Assembly (NCBI GenBank): GCA_028867035.1
Contig: JAGWHB010000003.1
Coordinates: 1 to 64,000 of the forward strand
Direction: 5' to 3'
Source: Nitrososphaerota archaeon
GTDB taxonomy: Archaea; Thermoproteota; Nitrososphaeria; Nitrososphaerales; Gagatemarchaeaceae
DNA: 64,000 bases
This document shows, piece by piece, positions 32,244 through 41,458 of this stretch. Below the pieces are notes generated by a model, which saw nothing but the letters and a program-made list of their open reading frames with translations, did not search any database and was not told the origin of the DNA. The translations under genes and the position numbers were made by a program. How positions within the stretch are numbered: position 1 is the stretch's first letter; each line of letters starts with the position of its first letter.

Positions 32244-33044
32244 TCATCTCGTCGCTTGCTTCAGCGACCGCACGTACTCCTCGATGACCTTCGCGCTCCC
32301 GTGCTCTCCCGTGGCAAACTCCCCGACTCGGTCGACAATCGCGCTCCCCACTATGGCCGCATCCGCCCCCGCCCCGATTACCGCCCTCACGTGATCGGGT
32401 TTTGATATCCCAAAGCCGACCGCCAGGGGGATTTTCCCCTCGGTGAACTGTCTCGCGAACCTCACCAGCTTGACTGTGCTCTCCTTCAACTCTGCCCTGG
32501 CGCCTGTGACTCCGAGCAGGGAGACTAGGTAGAGGAACCCGCAAGTGCTCGCCACGATGGTCTTCATCCGCTCAGGACTCGTCGTCGGTGTAGCCAAGAG
32601 TATCGAGTCTATCCCTCTCCTGCGCGCTGCCCGCCCGAACGCGCCCGCCTCGTCAAGGGGGAGGTCGGGAACTATGATCCCGTCGACCCCGCACTTCTTC
32701 GAGGCGTCCAGGAACTCTCCCACGCCCCTCGCAAAGACAGGGTTGTAGTAGGTCATCAGGGCGATTGGCACGTCGGAGCGTTTCCTGACCTTCGCGACGA
32801 GCCTCAGAACGTCTGTCGGCCTCGTCCCAGATCTGAGAGCCCTCACACCCGCGGCCTGGACCGACTTTCCGTCTGCTATCGGGTCCGAGAAGGGTATCCC
32901 CACCTCGAGGATGTCAGCCCCGCCCAGGATGACCGCCTCCATTACCTCCTGACTTGATATGAGGTCGGGGTCACCGCCCATGACGTAGGCGACCAATCCA
33001 CCTCCGCCCTCGAGGGCTGCGAACGTCTTCCCTATCCTGCTCAG
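32244..33044 (-). CDS. trpA: Tryptophan synthase alpha chain, probable CTG start
   Basis: Cleaves indole-3-glycerol phosphate to indole. Catalytic acidic residues in [15 protein letters not shown] and in [14 protein letters not shown]; phosphate site GFGISKP. The expected N-terminal helix [10 protein letters not shown] is encoded upstream of the first ordinary start TTG 32996; CTG 33044, overlapping the trpB stop as CTGA, gives 266 residues, the usual length. Last gene of the trp operon. Confidence 0.93.
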   Translation of the reverse strand: MSRIGKTFAALEGGGGLVAYVMGGDPDLISSQEVMEAVILGGADILEVGIPFSDPIADGKSVQAAGVRALRSGTRPTDVLRLVAKVRKRSDVPIALMTYYNPVFARGVGEFLDASKKCGVDGIIVPDLPLDEAGAFGRAARRRGIDSILLATPTTSPERMKTIVASTCGFLYLVSLLGVTGARAELKESTVKLVRFARQFTEGKIPLAVGFGISKPDHVRAVIGAGADAAIVGSAIVDRVGEFATGEHGSAKVIEEYVRSLKQATR

Positions 33045-34216
33045 AGTGAGTATCCGCTCCGCTTGCCTATGATTTGCACATCCTTGTCCCCCCTGCCCGA
33101 GACGGTCACCACGATCGCCTCGTCCTTCTTCATACTTCTCGCTAGCTCCAGTGCGTAGGCCACCGCGTGCGCGGACTCCAGCGCGGGGATGATTCCTTCG
33201 TCCCTGGACAAGGCGTGGAACGCCCCTACCGCATCCTCATCAGTTACAGTGACGTACGTCGCCCGCCCCGCGTCTTTGAGGTAGGAGTGCTCCGGGCCCA
33301 CGCCGGGATAGTCGAGCCCCGCCGCGATGCTGTGGGTCTCCCCTATCTGCCCGTCTGCGTCCTGAAGCACGTAGGTGAACATCCCATGGACGACCCCCTC
33401 CCTGCCAAAAGCGAGGGTCGCAGCGTTGGCCGTTCTTCCGGTCCCCCCGGCCTCGACGCCGTAGAGCTTCACGCCGGTCTTGCTCAAGAAAGGGTAGAAA
33501 GTACCCATCGCATTGCTACCGCCGCCGACGCAGGCGACAATCGCGTCGGGGAGGGAACCCATCCTCCCTTGGGCCTGCCCCATGACTTCTCTTCCTATGA
33601 CGCTCTGGAAGTCCCTGACCATCTCAGGGTAGGGATGTGGCCCGACGACAGAGCCGATCAGGTAGTAGGTGTCTTCTAGGTTGGTGACCCAATCCCTCAA
33701 CGCCTCGTTGATTGCGTCCTTCAGAGTCTTCGTCCCAGCCTCGACGCTGTGCACTTCGGCCCCGAGGAGTTTCATTCTGAAGACGTTGAGCTTCTGCCTC
33801 TCGATGTCCTCCGCCCCCATGTACACCTCTGACCTCAGCCCAAGCGCCGCGCAGGCCATCGCGGTCGCGACCCCATGCTGCCCCGCGCCCGTCTCTGCTA
33901 TGATCCTGGTCTTCCCCATCTTCTTGGCAAGCAATGCCTGCCCCAAAGTGTTGTTGATCTTGTGGGCACCGCCATGGAGCAGGTCCTCCCTCTTCAGATA
34001 GATCCTGGCCCCCTTCCCATGGGCCGTCAGGTTGGCGGCGAAATAGAGGGGTGTCGGCCTCCCTGCGTAGTTCTTCAACAAGTCCGATAGCTGTGTCTTG
34101 AACTGGTTGTCCTTCTTCAGGCGGTGATACGCCTCCTCGAGTTCGTTGACGGCAGGGACCAGCGTCTCAGGGATATACTGCCCGCCGAACTTTCCGAACC
34201 TGCCTCTCTTGCCCAT
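33041..34216 (-). CDS. trpB: Tryptophan synthase beta chain (TrpB1 type)
   Basis: 391 residues. PLP lysine in [14 protein letters not shown], catalytic [11 protein letters not shown], phosphate loop GGGSNAMG. The N-terminal [12 protein letters not shown] marks the TrpB1 class that partners TrpA, matching the adjacent trpA. It is separated from trpF by 5 bp. Confidence 0.96.
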   Translation of the reverse strand: MGKRGRFGKFGGQYIPETLVPAVNELEEAYHRLKKDNQFKTQLSDLLKNYAGRPTPLYFAANLTAHGKGARIYLKREDLLHGGAHKINNTLGQALLAKKMGKTRIIAETGAGQHGVATAMACAALGLRSEVYMGAEDIERQKLNVFRMKLLGAEVHSVEAGTKTLKDAINEALRDWVTNLEDTYYLIGSVVGPHPYPEMVRDFQSVIGREVMGQAQGRMGSLPDAIVACVGGGSNAMGTFYPFLSKTGVKLYGVEAGGTGRTANAATLAFGREGVVHGMFTYVLQDADGQIGETHSIAAGLDYPGVGPEHSYLKDAGRATYVTVTDEDAVGAFHALSRDEGIIPALESAHAVAYALELARSMKKDEAIVVTVSGRGDKDVQIIGKRSGYSL

Positions 34217-34221
34217 TCTCC

Positions 34222-34857
34222 CTACAACGCTCCCGCGGCCAACTTCACGAAGGCCCTCACCTTTGCGCCGTCCTTTATCCCGGGAGATGCCTCAACCCCC
34301 GACGAGGCGTCGACAGCGAAGGGCCTCACGCGAACAACCGCCGCTGCCACGTTGTCGGGGTTGAGCCCTCCGGAAAGAATGAAAGGCACAGGTGCGATCC
34401 TGTCCCTAAGTTCTCTACAGGCAACCCAGTCTGAAGTCCTTCCTGTCCCTCCGGACCTCCCCTGCACGTAGGTGTCAGAAAGCAGAGCGTCGAAGCTTGC
34501 GATGTTCGCGACCGCGTCCTCCCCAGTCCCTATCAGATGCGGTCTGATGAGTTTGACTCCCAACTTCTTTCTGAGGGACCTGGCGTCCGAGTCCCTACCA
34601 TAGAGCTGGAGCGCGTCCGGCCTCATCCTACTTACCTCACCCGTTTGTCTACCTACCAGATCGGTGGTTGTAACCAGAACCCTGTCTACGAAAGGGGGTA
34701 CCGCGCCCATCAACTGCGCCACTCGCGACAGTGAAAGATTCCTCGGCGATTCCGGGAACCCGCTGATGAACCCAACAGCGTCTGCGCCCGCCTTCACAGC
34801 CTCGGCCACGTCCTCCTCCCTCGTGAGCCCGCAGATCTTCACCCTGACCATGCTCAC
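34222..34857 (-). CDS. trpF: Phosphoribosylanthranilate isomerase
   Basis: 211 residues. N-terminal [11 protein letters not shown] with the catalytic Cys, DALQLYG, and [11 protein letters not shown] with SSGVE at the phosphate end. GTG 34857 overlaps the trpC stop (GTGA); ATG 34851 is an alternative two codons in. Confidence 0.94.
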   Translation of the reverse strand: MSMVRVKICGLTREEDVAEAVKAGADAVGFISGFPESPRNLSLSRVAQLMGAVPPFVDRVLVTTTDLVGRQTGEVSRMRPDALQLYGRDSDARSLRKKLGVKLIRPHLIGTGEDAVANIASFDALLSDTYVQGRSGGTGRTSDWVACRELRDRIAPVPFILSGGLNPDNVAAAVVRVRPFAVDASSGVEASPGIKDGAKVRAFVKLAAGAL

Positions 34858-35660
34858 AGCTCCGACAGCGCCCTCAGCGTCTCCTCCGGGTCCTCTGCCC
34901 TCATCAGGGCCGACCCCAGTAGGAACCCGTCCGCCCCGAGCCGTCGAAGCGAAGCTATCTCGGTCCTTGTCCTGATTCCACTTTCGCAGATCACGGGCTT
35001 GGAATGTGGGCCCAGCCTCAACAGCCTCCTCGAAGTTCCGAGGGATATCCCGAGGGTCCGCAGGTCTCTGTTGTTGATTCCTACAATGTCCGCCTCTCCG
35101 GACAGCGCGCTTGCATACTCGTTTTCGTCGTGGACCTCCAAAAGCACCTCGAGCCCTTCGTCGTGGGAGCGGGCCATGAGTTCATCTAACCTGCGCCTTC
35201 CCTCCTCACCGCCGAAGGCAGATGCTATCAGAAGGAGGGCGTCTGCCCCCAGGTCCCCCGCGGCCCTAATCTGCATCTCGTCTACTATGATGTCTTTCAT
35301 CAAGACAGGCAACCCTACGGCTCTCTTCACTTCCTTGAGATACTCCAGGCGCCCGTCGAAGTGCTCAGGCTCCGTCAGCACCGAGACGCCGATGGCGCCC
35401 CCTTTCTCAAAGGCCCTGGCCACCCTCCCGGCGTCCCTTGCGGGCGCCAGCTTCCCCTCCGCAGGCGACCTGAACTTCACTTCCGCGACTATCGGGATCC
35501 TTTCGGCATTTCTTAGTGCGCTGACCAAGCTTCTGCGCCGGGCCTTCGTCCCGCCCTTCACCGAGTAGTACCCCCTTCCCACTCTGGCCTGTGCAACCCT
35601 GAGGAGTTCTCCGAGAAAGCTTTCATCTGTTCTTTGCAATGACCTCAACCCTCGAAGCAT
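34854..35660 (-). CDS. trpC: Indole-3-glycerol phosphate synthase
   Basis: 268 residues. Catalytic lysines in VAEVKFRSPAEG and PVLMKDIIVDEMQI, then EVHDENEY, GINNRDLRT and CESGIRTRTEI. The ATG at 35660 lies 38 bp inside trpD; TTG 35639 gives a shorter overlap and a more typical N-terminus, so the exact start is uncertain. Confidence 0.94.
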   Translation of the reverse strand: MLRGLRSLQRTDESFLGELLRVAQARVGRGYYSVKGGTKARRRSLVSALRNAERIPIVAEVKFRSPAEGKLAPARDAGRVARAFEKGGAIGVSVLTEPEHFDGRLEYLKEVKRAVGLPVLMKDIIVDEMQIRAAGDLGADALLLIASAFGGEEGRRRLDELMARSHDEGLEVLLEVHDENEYASALSGEADIVGINNRDLRTLGISLGTSRRLLRLGPHSKPVICESGIRTRTEIASLRRLGADGFLLGSALMRAEDPEETLRALSEL

Positions 35661-36678
35661 CGCCGCCGCTGTGCTTCACTAGCTCCTTCAGCTTCCTCAT
35701 GGCAGACCCACTCGCCAGAGATTCTTCCGCCTGTCCCACTGCTTCGGCGAAATCGTCGGCCCGCCCGACCACAACCAGTGCGGCCGCCGAGTTGACCACG
35801 ACCATCTTGGTCATCACGGTCTCAAGCGAGTGCCCGTCCAGCACCTGAAGCGCGACCCGCGCCCCCTCCTCGATTCCTTCTACCTCTCCTCCAGTCGTTT
35901 GGACTTTCTCCATTCCAAAGTCCGCAGGCGAATACTCGCAGGTCTTGACCTCCCCTCCCTTGAGCTGGGCCACTAGAGTCTTCCCAGAAAGGGAGATTTC
36001 GTCCATCCCCTCCAGCCCGTGGACGACCATCGCCTCCTCAACCCCCATCATCCGGAGGACCTCCGCCACCTTCTCCACGAGCGCGGCCTCGTAGACCCCC
36101 ACCACCTGGGCGTTCGCACTCGCGGGGTTGAGCAGGGGCCCCATCAGATTGAAGATCGTCCTCACGCCGAGCTCCTTCCGCACGGATGCAACATGCTTCA
36201 TCGCCGGATGGAAGACAGGGGCAAACATGAAACCGATACCGACGTTCTCGATGCTCTGTTTAACTACCTCCGGGGTCGCGTTCAGGTTGAAACCTAGGCG
36301 CTCGAGAAGGTCCGCGCTGCCGCATCTGCTCGTCACCGAGCGGTTGCCGTGCTTTGCGACGCTGGCCCCGGCCCCAGACGCCACCAGGGCCGACAGGGTG
36401 CTGACGTTGAAGGTCTTCACTCTGTCCCCGCCCGTTCCGCAGGTGTCGACGAGCTTCCCGCTCACACTCGGCGCGATGAGCACGCTGTACTCTCTGAGCG
36501 TCGACGCGAAGGTCGCAACCTCCCGCGGTGTCTCTCCTTTCAGCCTCAAGGCAACAAGGAAGGCGCCCATCAGGGCTTGCGTCGCCTTTCCCTCAGCTAT
36601 CTCTCTGACCGAGCCCTCGATCTCCCCGTTCGCGAGCTCCTGCCCGTCGAGAAGCCGCTGGAGTGCCCGCCGGATCAT
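35623..36678 (-). CDS. trpD: Anthranilate phosphoribosyltransferase
   Basis: 351 residues. The PRPP-binding loop DTCGTGGDRVKTFNVST, HGNRSVTSRCGSAD and the anthranilate-site region FAPVFHPAMKHVASVRKELG are intact. It is separate from trpG, not fused as in some bacteria, and overlaps trpG by ATGA. Confidence 0.96.
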   Translation of the reverse strand: MIRRALQRLLDGQELANGEIEGSVREIAEGKATQALMGAFLVALRLKGETPREVATFASTLREYSVLIAPSVSGKLVDTCGTGGDRVKTFNVSTLSALVASGAGASVAKHGNRSVTSRCGSADLLERLGFNLNATPEVVKQSIENVGIGFMFAPVFHPAMKHVASVRKELGVRTIFNLMGPLLNPASANAQVVGVYEAALVEKVAEVLRMMGVEEAMVVHGLEGMDEISLSGKTLVAQLKGGEVKTCEYSPADFGMEKVQTTGGEVEGIEEGARVALQVLDGHSLETVMTKMVVVNSAAALVVVGRADDFAEAVGQAEESLASGSAMRKLKELVKHSGGDASRVEVIAKNR

Positions 36679-37265
36679 CCCTCGACTCCACTGTCAATGA
36701 AGTTCTTTATCATCTTCATCCCTTCGGGTGTCATTATAGACTCGGGGTGGAACTGGACCCCCTCTATGGGGTACTTCGAGTGCCTAAGTCCCATGATCTC
36801 GGCGTCCTCGAGCGCCAGCGCCGTGATCTTCAACTCAGGAGGAAGGCCTTCCTTGGCGACCACCAGCGAGTGGTACCTCGTCGCCTGGACAGGGTTCCCC
36901 ACGCCGTCCAGGACGCCCTTCCCGTCGTGGACTATCCTGCTGGTCTTGCCGTGGGTGACCTTCGACGCCCTTCCGATCTTCGCCCCGTAGGCATAGCCGA
37001 TCCCTTGGTGTCCCAGACAGACCCCGAGAGTAGGGACCTGCCTGCTTATCCCCCTGAGGACGCCCGTGCAGACCCCGAAGCTCTTCTCGTCCGCGGGGTG
37101 TCCAGGGCCAGGCGAGATGACGATCCTCTCCGGAGAGAGCTCCTCCACCTGCTCCAGGGTGATCTGGTCGTTTCTCACAACGATGGGTTCCGCGCCGAGG
37201 GCTCCGACGTACTGCGCCAGGTTGTAAACGAACGAATCGTAGTTGTCAAGGATGAGGACTTTCAA
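36675..37265 (-). CDS. trpG: Anthranilate synthase component II (glutamine amidotransferase)
   Basis: 196 residues from TTG 37265 (TTGA overlap with trpE). Class I amidotransferase: ILDNYDSFVYNL, the oxyanion strand SPGPGHP, nucleophile in GVCLGHQG and the HPES His-Glu pair (VQFHPESI). A longer in-frame reading from 37385 inside trpE is not conserved. In many archaea TrpG also serves as PabA; no pab gene is visible. Confidence 0.95.
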   Translation of the reverse strand: MKVLILDNYDSFVYNLAQYVGALGAEPIVVRNDQITLEQVEELSPERIVISPGPGHPADEKSFGVCTGVLRGISRQVPTLGVCLGHQGIGYAYGAKIGRASKVTHGKTSRIVHDGKGVLDGVGNPVQATRYHSLVVAKEGLPPELKITALALEDAEIMGLRHSKYPIEGVQFHPESIMTPEGMKMIKNFIDSGVEG

Positions 37266-38659
37266 TTCTCCTTCTCCGCGGCCCTCATCGCCGTCAACAG
37301 CCCCTCGGCCTTGGCCTCCGTCTCCTTCCACTCGTTGGCCGGCGTCGAATCTGCCACTATCCCAGCCCCCGATTGGACTGAACAACTCCTCCCCTCCGAA
37401 ACGAGTGTTCTGATGGTTATCGCGAAGTCAGCGTTGCCGTTGAACGAGAAGTATCCCACCGCCCCCGCGTAGGGCCCCCGCCTGCGCCGCTCGAGTTCCT
37501 CGATTATCTCCATCGCGCGCACCTTGGGCGCTCCCGAGACCGTCCCAGCGGGAAAAACCGCCCTCAGGGCGTCGTAGGCGTCAAGGCCCTCGCGCATTTC
37601 GCCGACCACATGCGACACGATGTGCTGCACGTGGCTGTACTGCTCGACCGTCATCAATTCTGGGACCTTCACCGACCCGTACTTCGAAACCCTGCCGAGG
37701 TCATTCCGCGCGAGGTCCACGAGCATGACGTGCTCGGCCGCTTCCTTGGGGTCGTCGAGGAGTTCCCTCTTCAATCTCATGTTTTCCTCTTGGTCTTCGA
37801 CGCGGGGCCTAGTCCCCGCGATGGGATATGTCTCCACCCTCCCGTCCTCGACCCTGACCAACATCTCTGGGCTCGAGCCCACGATTCTCCTATCCCCGAA
37901 CTTCAGGAAGTACATGTAGGGCGAGGGGTTGATCTGGCTGAGCGTTTCGTAGAACAAAGAAAGGTCTCCCTCGATGTCCAGATCATAGCGTTTCGAAAGG
38001 ACAGCCTGGAATATGTCGCCGTCCACAATATGCTCCTTCGCCCTCGTGACCATTCCCTCGAATTCCTGCCTCTCGACGGTCGACTTTGGTTCGGAGGCCT
38101 TCACCTCCGTCCTCTCCACGGCCTTCTTCGACACCCGAAGGACCTCGTCGATTCTGCTCTCTCCCAGCGAGTAGTAGTACGCCTCGCGCCGCGCGTGGTC
38201 GAAGACGACTCCGTCCTCATAGACCCCGAACTGGAGGTCAGGGTGGCCTTTGTCGTCGGTCGTCGTATCCGGGAGCCGTTCCCAATATCGCACGGCGTCA
38301 TACGACACGAATCCGACCGCCCCGCCTATGAATCTAAACAGACCGCTGACCGAGTTCGGTGGTACGAGTCTCTTGAGCTCCGTGAATGGGTCCGAGGTCT
38401 TCAGCCTCTCGCTCGAACCAGTTCGCGTATTTTCTAGCTCCATAGTTCCGTTCTTTGCCGAGATTAGGGCCACGGGGTCGAAGCCAAGGAAAGAGTACTC
38501 GGCGAGCCTGGACTTGCCCTTTGCCGATTCCAGCAGGAAGCAGTTGGGATACTCAGACAGGAACTTCACGAACAGGTCTTTTGGAGACTGCTCGACTTGC
38601 AGACGTCTAGCAGAGAGGTTTAGGGGGACTTCCGTGACGACGGTCCCAAAAACGATCAC
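37262..38659 (-). CDS. trpE: Anthranilate synthase component I
   Basis: 465 residues. N-terminal LLESAKG is the tryptophan feedback-site motif. The C-terminal chorismate-binding domain has DIFQAVLSKRYD, PIAGTRPR, DLARNDLGRV, VSGAPKVRAME and GAVGYFSFNGN. GTG 38659 lies about 13 nt downstream of the start site predicted from the TATA element. First gene of trpEGDCFBA, all overlapping or nearly so. Confidence 0.96.
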   Translation of the reverse strand: MIVFGTVVTEVPLNLSARRLQVEQSPKDLFVKFLSEYPNCFLLESAKGKSRLAEYSFLGFDPVALISAKNGTMELENTRTGSSERLKTSDPFTELKRLVPPNSVSGLFRFIGGAVGFVSYDAVRYWERLPDTTTDDKGHPDLQFGVYEDGVVFDHARREAYYYSLGESRIDEVLRVSKKAVERTEVKASEPKSTVERQEFEGMVTRAKEHIVDGDIFQAVLSKRYDLDIEGDLSLFYETLSQINPSPYMYFLKFGDRRIVGSSPEMLVRVEDGRVETYPIAGTRPRVEDQEENMRLKRELLDDPKEAAEHVMLVDLARNDLGRVSKYGSVKVPELMTVEQYSHVQHIVSHVVGEMREGLDAYDALRAVFPAGTVSGAPKVRAMEIIEELERRRRGPYAGAVGYFSFNGNADFAITIRTLVSEGRSCSVQSGAGIVADSTPANEWKETEAKAEGLLTAMRAAEKEN

Positions 38660-38692
38660 CCATTGCTCTCTCGATACTCACTCCCATCGGAG

Positions 38693-38703
38693 GCCTAATA
38701 TGC
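38693..38703 (-). promoter_or_regulatory. TATA box for the trp operon
   Basis: Minus-strand GCATATTAGGC, predicting a start site near 38672. The short leader leaves no room for an attenuator. The remaining sequence up to the tRNA contains no supported gene. Confidence 0.5.
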
Positions 38704-38935
38704 ATTCGTGTCCACTTGTGGGCATTGTCCCGTCTTTGTGCATCAACACCAGGAGCCATCGCATCAAGTGCTTCAGACTCGCTGAGTGGAGCAGATGCGA
38801 GCATCCTGGGTCGAACATCAGGGCCGTCTCCAAAGGGCTCAATGTGCAGATTTGGGCATGATTTCATCCCAAAGACGACCAAACTGGCTTGTGACTCGCG
38901 GTTGTCTGCGGGCCCGGTGGGATTTGAACCCACGA

Positions 38936-38955
38936 CCTCCGCGAGCCTTGGCTCT
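38936..38955 (-). other. Putative variable-region intron of tRNA-Arg
   Basis: About 19 extra nt in the variable region. It contains GAGCC and GGCTC that can form a small hairpin. A genuine long variable arm is a weaker alternative because tRNA-Arg is a class I tRNA. Exact boundaries cannot be fixed by eye. Confidence 0.5.
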
Positions 38956-38984
38956 CTACAGCTTAGAAGGCTGCCACGCTATCC

Positions 38985-39004
38985 GTACTTCGCTCTCAGC
39001 ATGG
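38985..39004 (-). other. Putative D-loop intron of tRNA-Arg
   Basis: About 20 nt between AGAT and GGATA of the D-loop; exact ends are ambiguous by a few bases. The flanks contain ATCC and GGAT, which can pair across the insertion, as expected for a splicing-endonuclease substrate. Confidence 0.6.
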
Positions 39005-39040
39005 ATCTGCGCTACGGGCCCAACCGGCGTCGCCTGAGGT

Positions 39041-39052
39041 TTAATCATAAGC
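39041..39052 (-). promoter_or_regulatory. TATA element for tRNA-Arg
   Basis: Minus-strand AGCTTATGATTAA, centred about 26 bp before the 5' end of the tRNA. Confidence 0.4.
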
Positions 39053-39105
39053 TTTTGCCGCTCCCGGCCCCACCATTCTGATGACTGAAAGGGCGAGAAT
39101 CGGAA

Positions 39106-39115
39106 GGTTTTATCC
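39106..39115 (+). promoter_or_regulatory. TATA box for the phosphoglucosamine-mutase-like gene
   Basis: AGGTTTTATC is centred about 28 bp before TTG 39139, so the mRNA is probably leaderless with a TTG start. Confidence 0.45.
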
Positions 39116-39138
39116 GGCCCGGGACCAATCTTCGGCCG

Positions 39139-40506
39139 TTGGCCGCACTCGAGCAGCGGCTCTTCGGAACGAACGGGGTGAGGTTCGTCCCAGGCGTCTC
39201 TCACGACCTCGATTTCGCCATTGACCTCGGAGAGGCCATCGGCACTTATTTCGGCGACGGCGAGGTCCTCGTGGGGCGGGACGGACGCCTCTCGGGCCAG
39301 GCTCTCTCTAACGCCGTTGTCTCAGGTCTTCTGAGCTCGGGACGTGACGTCGCCGAAGGGGGGCTGGTACCGACGCCGGCCCTGCAGTACTCCGTGAAGG
39401 CCATGGGATCCAAGGGGGCCGTCATGGTGACAGCCTCGCACAACCCTGCCCAATACAACGGCGTGAAGGTCTCTGGTCCGGACGGGGTCGAGATCCCGCG
39501 CTTGGACGAGCAGAGGATTGAGAAGATATATTTCGACAAGTCGCAGACGAAGGCGGACTGGAAGACCATCGGAGTCGCGCGGCAGGAGACGTCGGTCGTC
39601 AGGACCTACCAGAAGGGCGTGCTCTCCCGGGTCGACGCCAAGGCAATCGCGGCCGGGAAGTTCACCGTGGTGATGGACCTCGGCAACGGGGCCCAGTCGG
39701 TCGCAGCCCCCCATATCGTGGAATCGCTGGGTTGCAAGCTGATCACGCTCAACTCGATCGTGGACGGCAGCTTCCCCGGCAGAGGTCCCGAGCCCACCCC
39801 GGACACGCTGAAAGACCTCTCGGCCGCGGTGAAGTCGGTGGGTGCGGACCTTGGCGTCGCATACGACGGCGACGGAGACCGGTCGATGTTCTGCGACGAG
39901 AACGGCAGGGTGATGTGGGGAGACCAGAGCGGGTGCCTCGTGGCCGACTTCGTCCTTGAGAAGAATCCCGGGGGGACCGTGGTCACCTCTGTCGCCTCGA
40001 GCCAGGCAATAGAAGCCGTGGCAAAGAAGCACGGAGCGAAAGTGCTCCGGACCAAGGTGGGTGCCGTCGAGCTGGCAAGGACGATCCTGGAGCGGAACGC
40101 GATCTTTGGCTTCGAAGAGAACGGAGGCTGCATCTACCAGCCCCACATAGCTGTCAGGGATGGCGGGATGACGACGGCACTCATGCTGGAGTGCCTGGCA
40201 GGCAAGGGGATGTCACTGTCGAAAGCGCTGTCCTTCGCTGTGCCGAAGTACTTCCAGGCGAAGTCGAAGGTGGAGGTGAACCGCAAGAAGGTGGAGGCGG
40301 TGATGCGCGCCGTCGAAAGGGAAGCCAAGGGGGAGGCCGAGAGGGTCGACGGGGTGAAAATATGGACGGGCGAACACTCCTGGGTCCTGGTCAGGCCGAG
40401 CGGGACCGAACCCATCGTCAGGATCTTCTCCGAAGCAGAGACCCAGGAGGCGGCAGAGCAGCTCGTAAAGAAGTTCGCGAGGGTCGCGAGACTAGCGTCC
40501 GGCTAG
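39139..40506 (+). CDS. glmM: Phosphoglucosamine mutase / phosphomannomutase family protein
   Basis: 455 residues of the alpha-D-phosphohexomutase family. N-terminal LFGTNGVRF, catalytic serine in MVTASHNPAQYNG, metal loop YDGDGDRSMF, sugar loop FGFEENGG and the C-terminal phosphate site VRPSGTEPIVRI. The GlmM-type N-terminus suggests glucosamine-phosphate isomerisation for UDP-GlcNAc, but bifunctional activity is common in archaea. It is convergent with thiL, overlapping by 15 bp. Confidence 0.88.
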   Translation: MAALEQRLFGTNGVRFVPGVSHDLDFAIDLGEAIGTYFGDGEVLVGRDGRLSGQALSNAVVSGLLSSGRDVAEGGLVPTPALQYSVKAMGSKGAVMVTASHNPAQYNGVKVSGPDGVEIPRLDEQRIEKIYFDKSQTKADWKTIGVARQETSVVRTYQKGVLSRVDAKAIAAGKFTVVMDLGNGAQSVAAPHIVESLGCKLITLNSIVDGSFPGRGPEPTPDTLKDLSAAVKSVGADLGVAYDGDGDRSMFCDENGRVMWGDQSGCLVADFVLEKNPGGTVVTSVASSQAIEAVAKKHGAKVLRTKVGAVELARTILERNAIFGFEENGGCIYQPHIAVRDGGMTTALMLECLAGKGMSLSKALSFAVPKYFQAKSKVEVNRKKVEAVMRAVEREAKGEAERVDGVKIWTGEHSWVLVRPSGTEPIVRIFSEAETQEAAEQLVKKFARVARLASG

Positions 40507-41457
40507 ATGTGTCCAGCCCGCATCAGCTATCGGCGACACCTTGCCCTTGTTATTCAGCTCCACCCTTCCCTCGTCTGAAGTAGCCGTCCCTATTTCCAAC
40601 AGCCGCCCGCCCGCTTTCTGTGCCGCTTCCTTCGCTGTCCTCAACTTCGCCTTCTTGACGGTCCCCACGATGACGTACTCCTCGCCACCATCGAACACAA
40701 GCTGCAGGGGGTCGAGCCCGTTCGAACTGGCGAAGTCCTGGACGCCTGCGCCCATGGGCACCAATGTCACCTCGAAGCCGACCTTGCTCTCCCTGGCGAG
40801 CGTGTGGAGGCTCCTTGCCAGCCCGTCGCTCGAGTCCATGGCCGACGTGAGATAGGGCGCCAGGGCCAGGCCCACTTCCAGGCTGGGGCTCGGCTCCAGC
40901 ACGCTCGACTTCGCAACCCGGCCGAACTTTGCCTCGGCCCGCGCACCCGCCATGAGCATCTTCAACCCCGAGGGCGGGTAGCCGAAGGGCCCGGTCACGA
41001 CAAGTATGTCGCCCGGGGACGCCCCCTCCCTGGGTACCAGCCTCTTCGCGAATCCTATCATGGCGCAGTCTATGACCAGCTCCTCCGCCTCGTTCGTGTC
41101 TCCGCCAACCAGGTGCACCCCCCACGTGCCCACGGCGTCCCGCAGTCCATGGGCGATGTCGTCCACCTGGCGCCTGGTCGTGCCTCTCCTGAGCCCCAGA
41201 GATATCATGAACGAATCCGGTCGCGCCCCCTTCGACGCGAAGTCACTCACGCACATGGCCACCGCCTTCCTCGCGGCCTGCCTGTACGTCATGCCGGGTG
41301 GGACGTCCGTATGCTCCACGAGCATATCCACCTTGAAAACAAGCTTACCCGGCAGGAGTGGGACCAACGCAACGTCATCTCCGATCTTGGCGTATCCTGC
41401 CTGGACATTCCCGGCTACACCGACTACGGACCTGATGACTTCGAATTCGTCAGGCGT
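40492..41457 (-). CDS. thiL: Thiamine-monophosphate kinase, apparent ACG start
   Basis: Phosphorylates thiamine phosphate to thiamine diphosphate. Motifs: AKIGDDVALV (Mg/ATP acids), the conserved VDMLVEHTDVP, SDFASKGARP, LVGGDTNEAE and SAMDSSDGLA. The only ordinary start, TTG 41367, would delete the essential GDD motif. Upstream of it in frame there is no ATG, GTG, TTG or CTG before a stop; ACG 41457 gives M-P-D-E-F-E-V-I, the expected N-terminus and 321 residues. It begins one base after the stop of the upstream mutase gene, so both are likely cotranscribed. Confidence 0.9.
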   Translation of the reverse strand, partial: TPDEFEVIRSVVGVAGNVQAGYAKIGDDVALVPLLPGKLVFKVDMLVEHTDVPPGMTYRQAARKAVAMCVSDFASKGARPDSFMISLGLRRGTTRRQVDDIAHGLRDAVGTWGVHLVGGDTNEAEELVIDCAMIGFAKRLVPREGASPGDILVVTGPFGYPPSGLKMLMAGARAEAKFGRVAKSSVLEPSPSLEVGLALAPYLTSAMDSSDGLARSLHTLARESKVGFEVTLVPMGAGVQDFASSNGLDPLQLVFDGGEEYVIVGTVKKAKLRTAKEAAQKAGGRLLEIGTATSDEGRVELNNKGKVSPIADAGWTHLAGR

Positions 41458-41458
41458 G

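Larger units (their letters stand above)
38909..39021 (-). tRNA. tRNA-Arg(UCU) with two non-canonical insertions
   Basis: Acceptor GGGCCCG pairs with CGGGCCC. T-arm GTGGG-TTCAAAT-CCCAC is normal; anticodon stem GCAGC/GCTGT closes the loop CTTCTAA, giving anticodon UCU. The D-stem GCGC/GCGT encloses about 29 nt instead of 8-10, and the region between anticodon stem and T-stem is 24 nt instead of 5. Removing about 20 and 19 nt gives a standard 74-nt tRNA with G18-G19. The canonical 37/38 intron site is uninterrupted. The promoter TATA lies at 39041-39052. Confidence 0.87.

Noticed and set aside
37266..37385. N-terminal extension of TrpG
   Set aside because: It lies inside trpE in another frame; TTG 37265 in a TTGA overlap gives the conserved ILDNYDSF start.
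38701..38862. A 53-codon Cys-containing frame upstream of trpE on the plus strand
   Set aside because: It overlaps the trp promoter region and shows no clean CxxC pairs or TATA at the right distance; chance is more likely.
38958..38974. Alternative folding of tRNA-Arg with a CUA (amber) anticodon
   Set aside because: It needs a mismatch at 27-43 and breaks the strong GCAGC/GCTGT stem; the UCU reading matches conserved archaeal tRNA-Arg.
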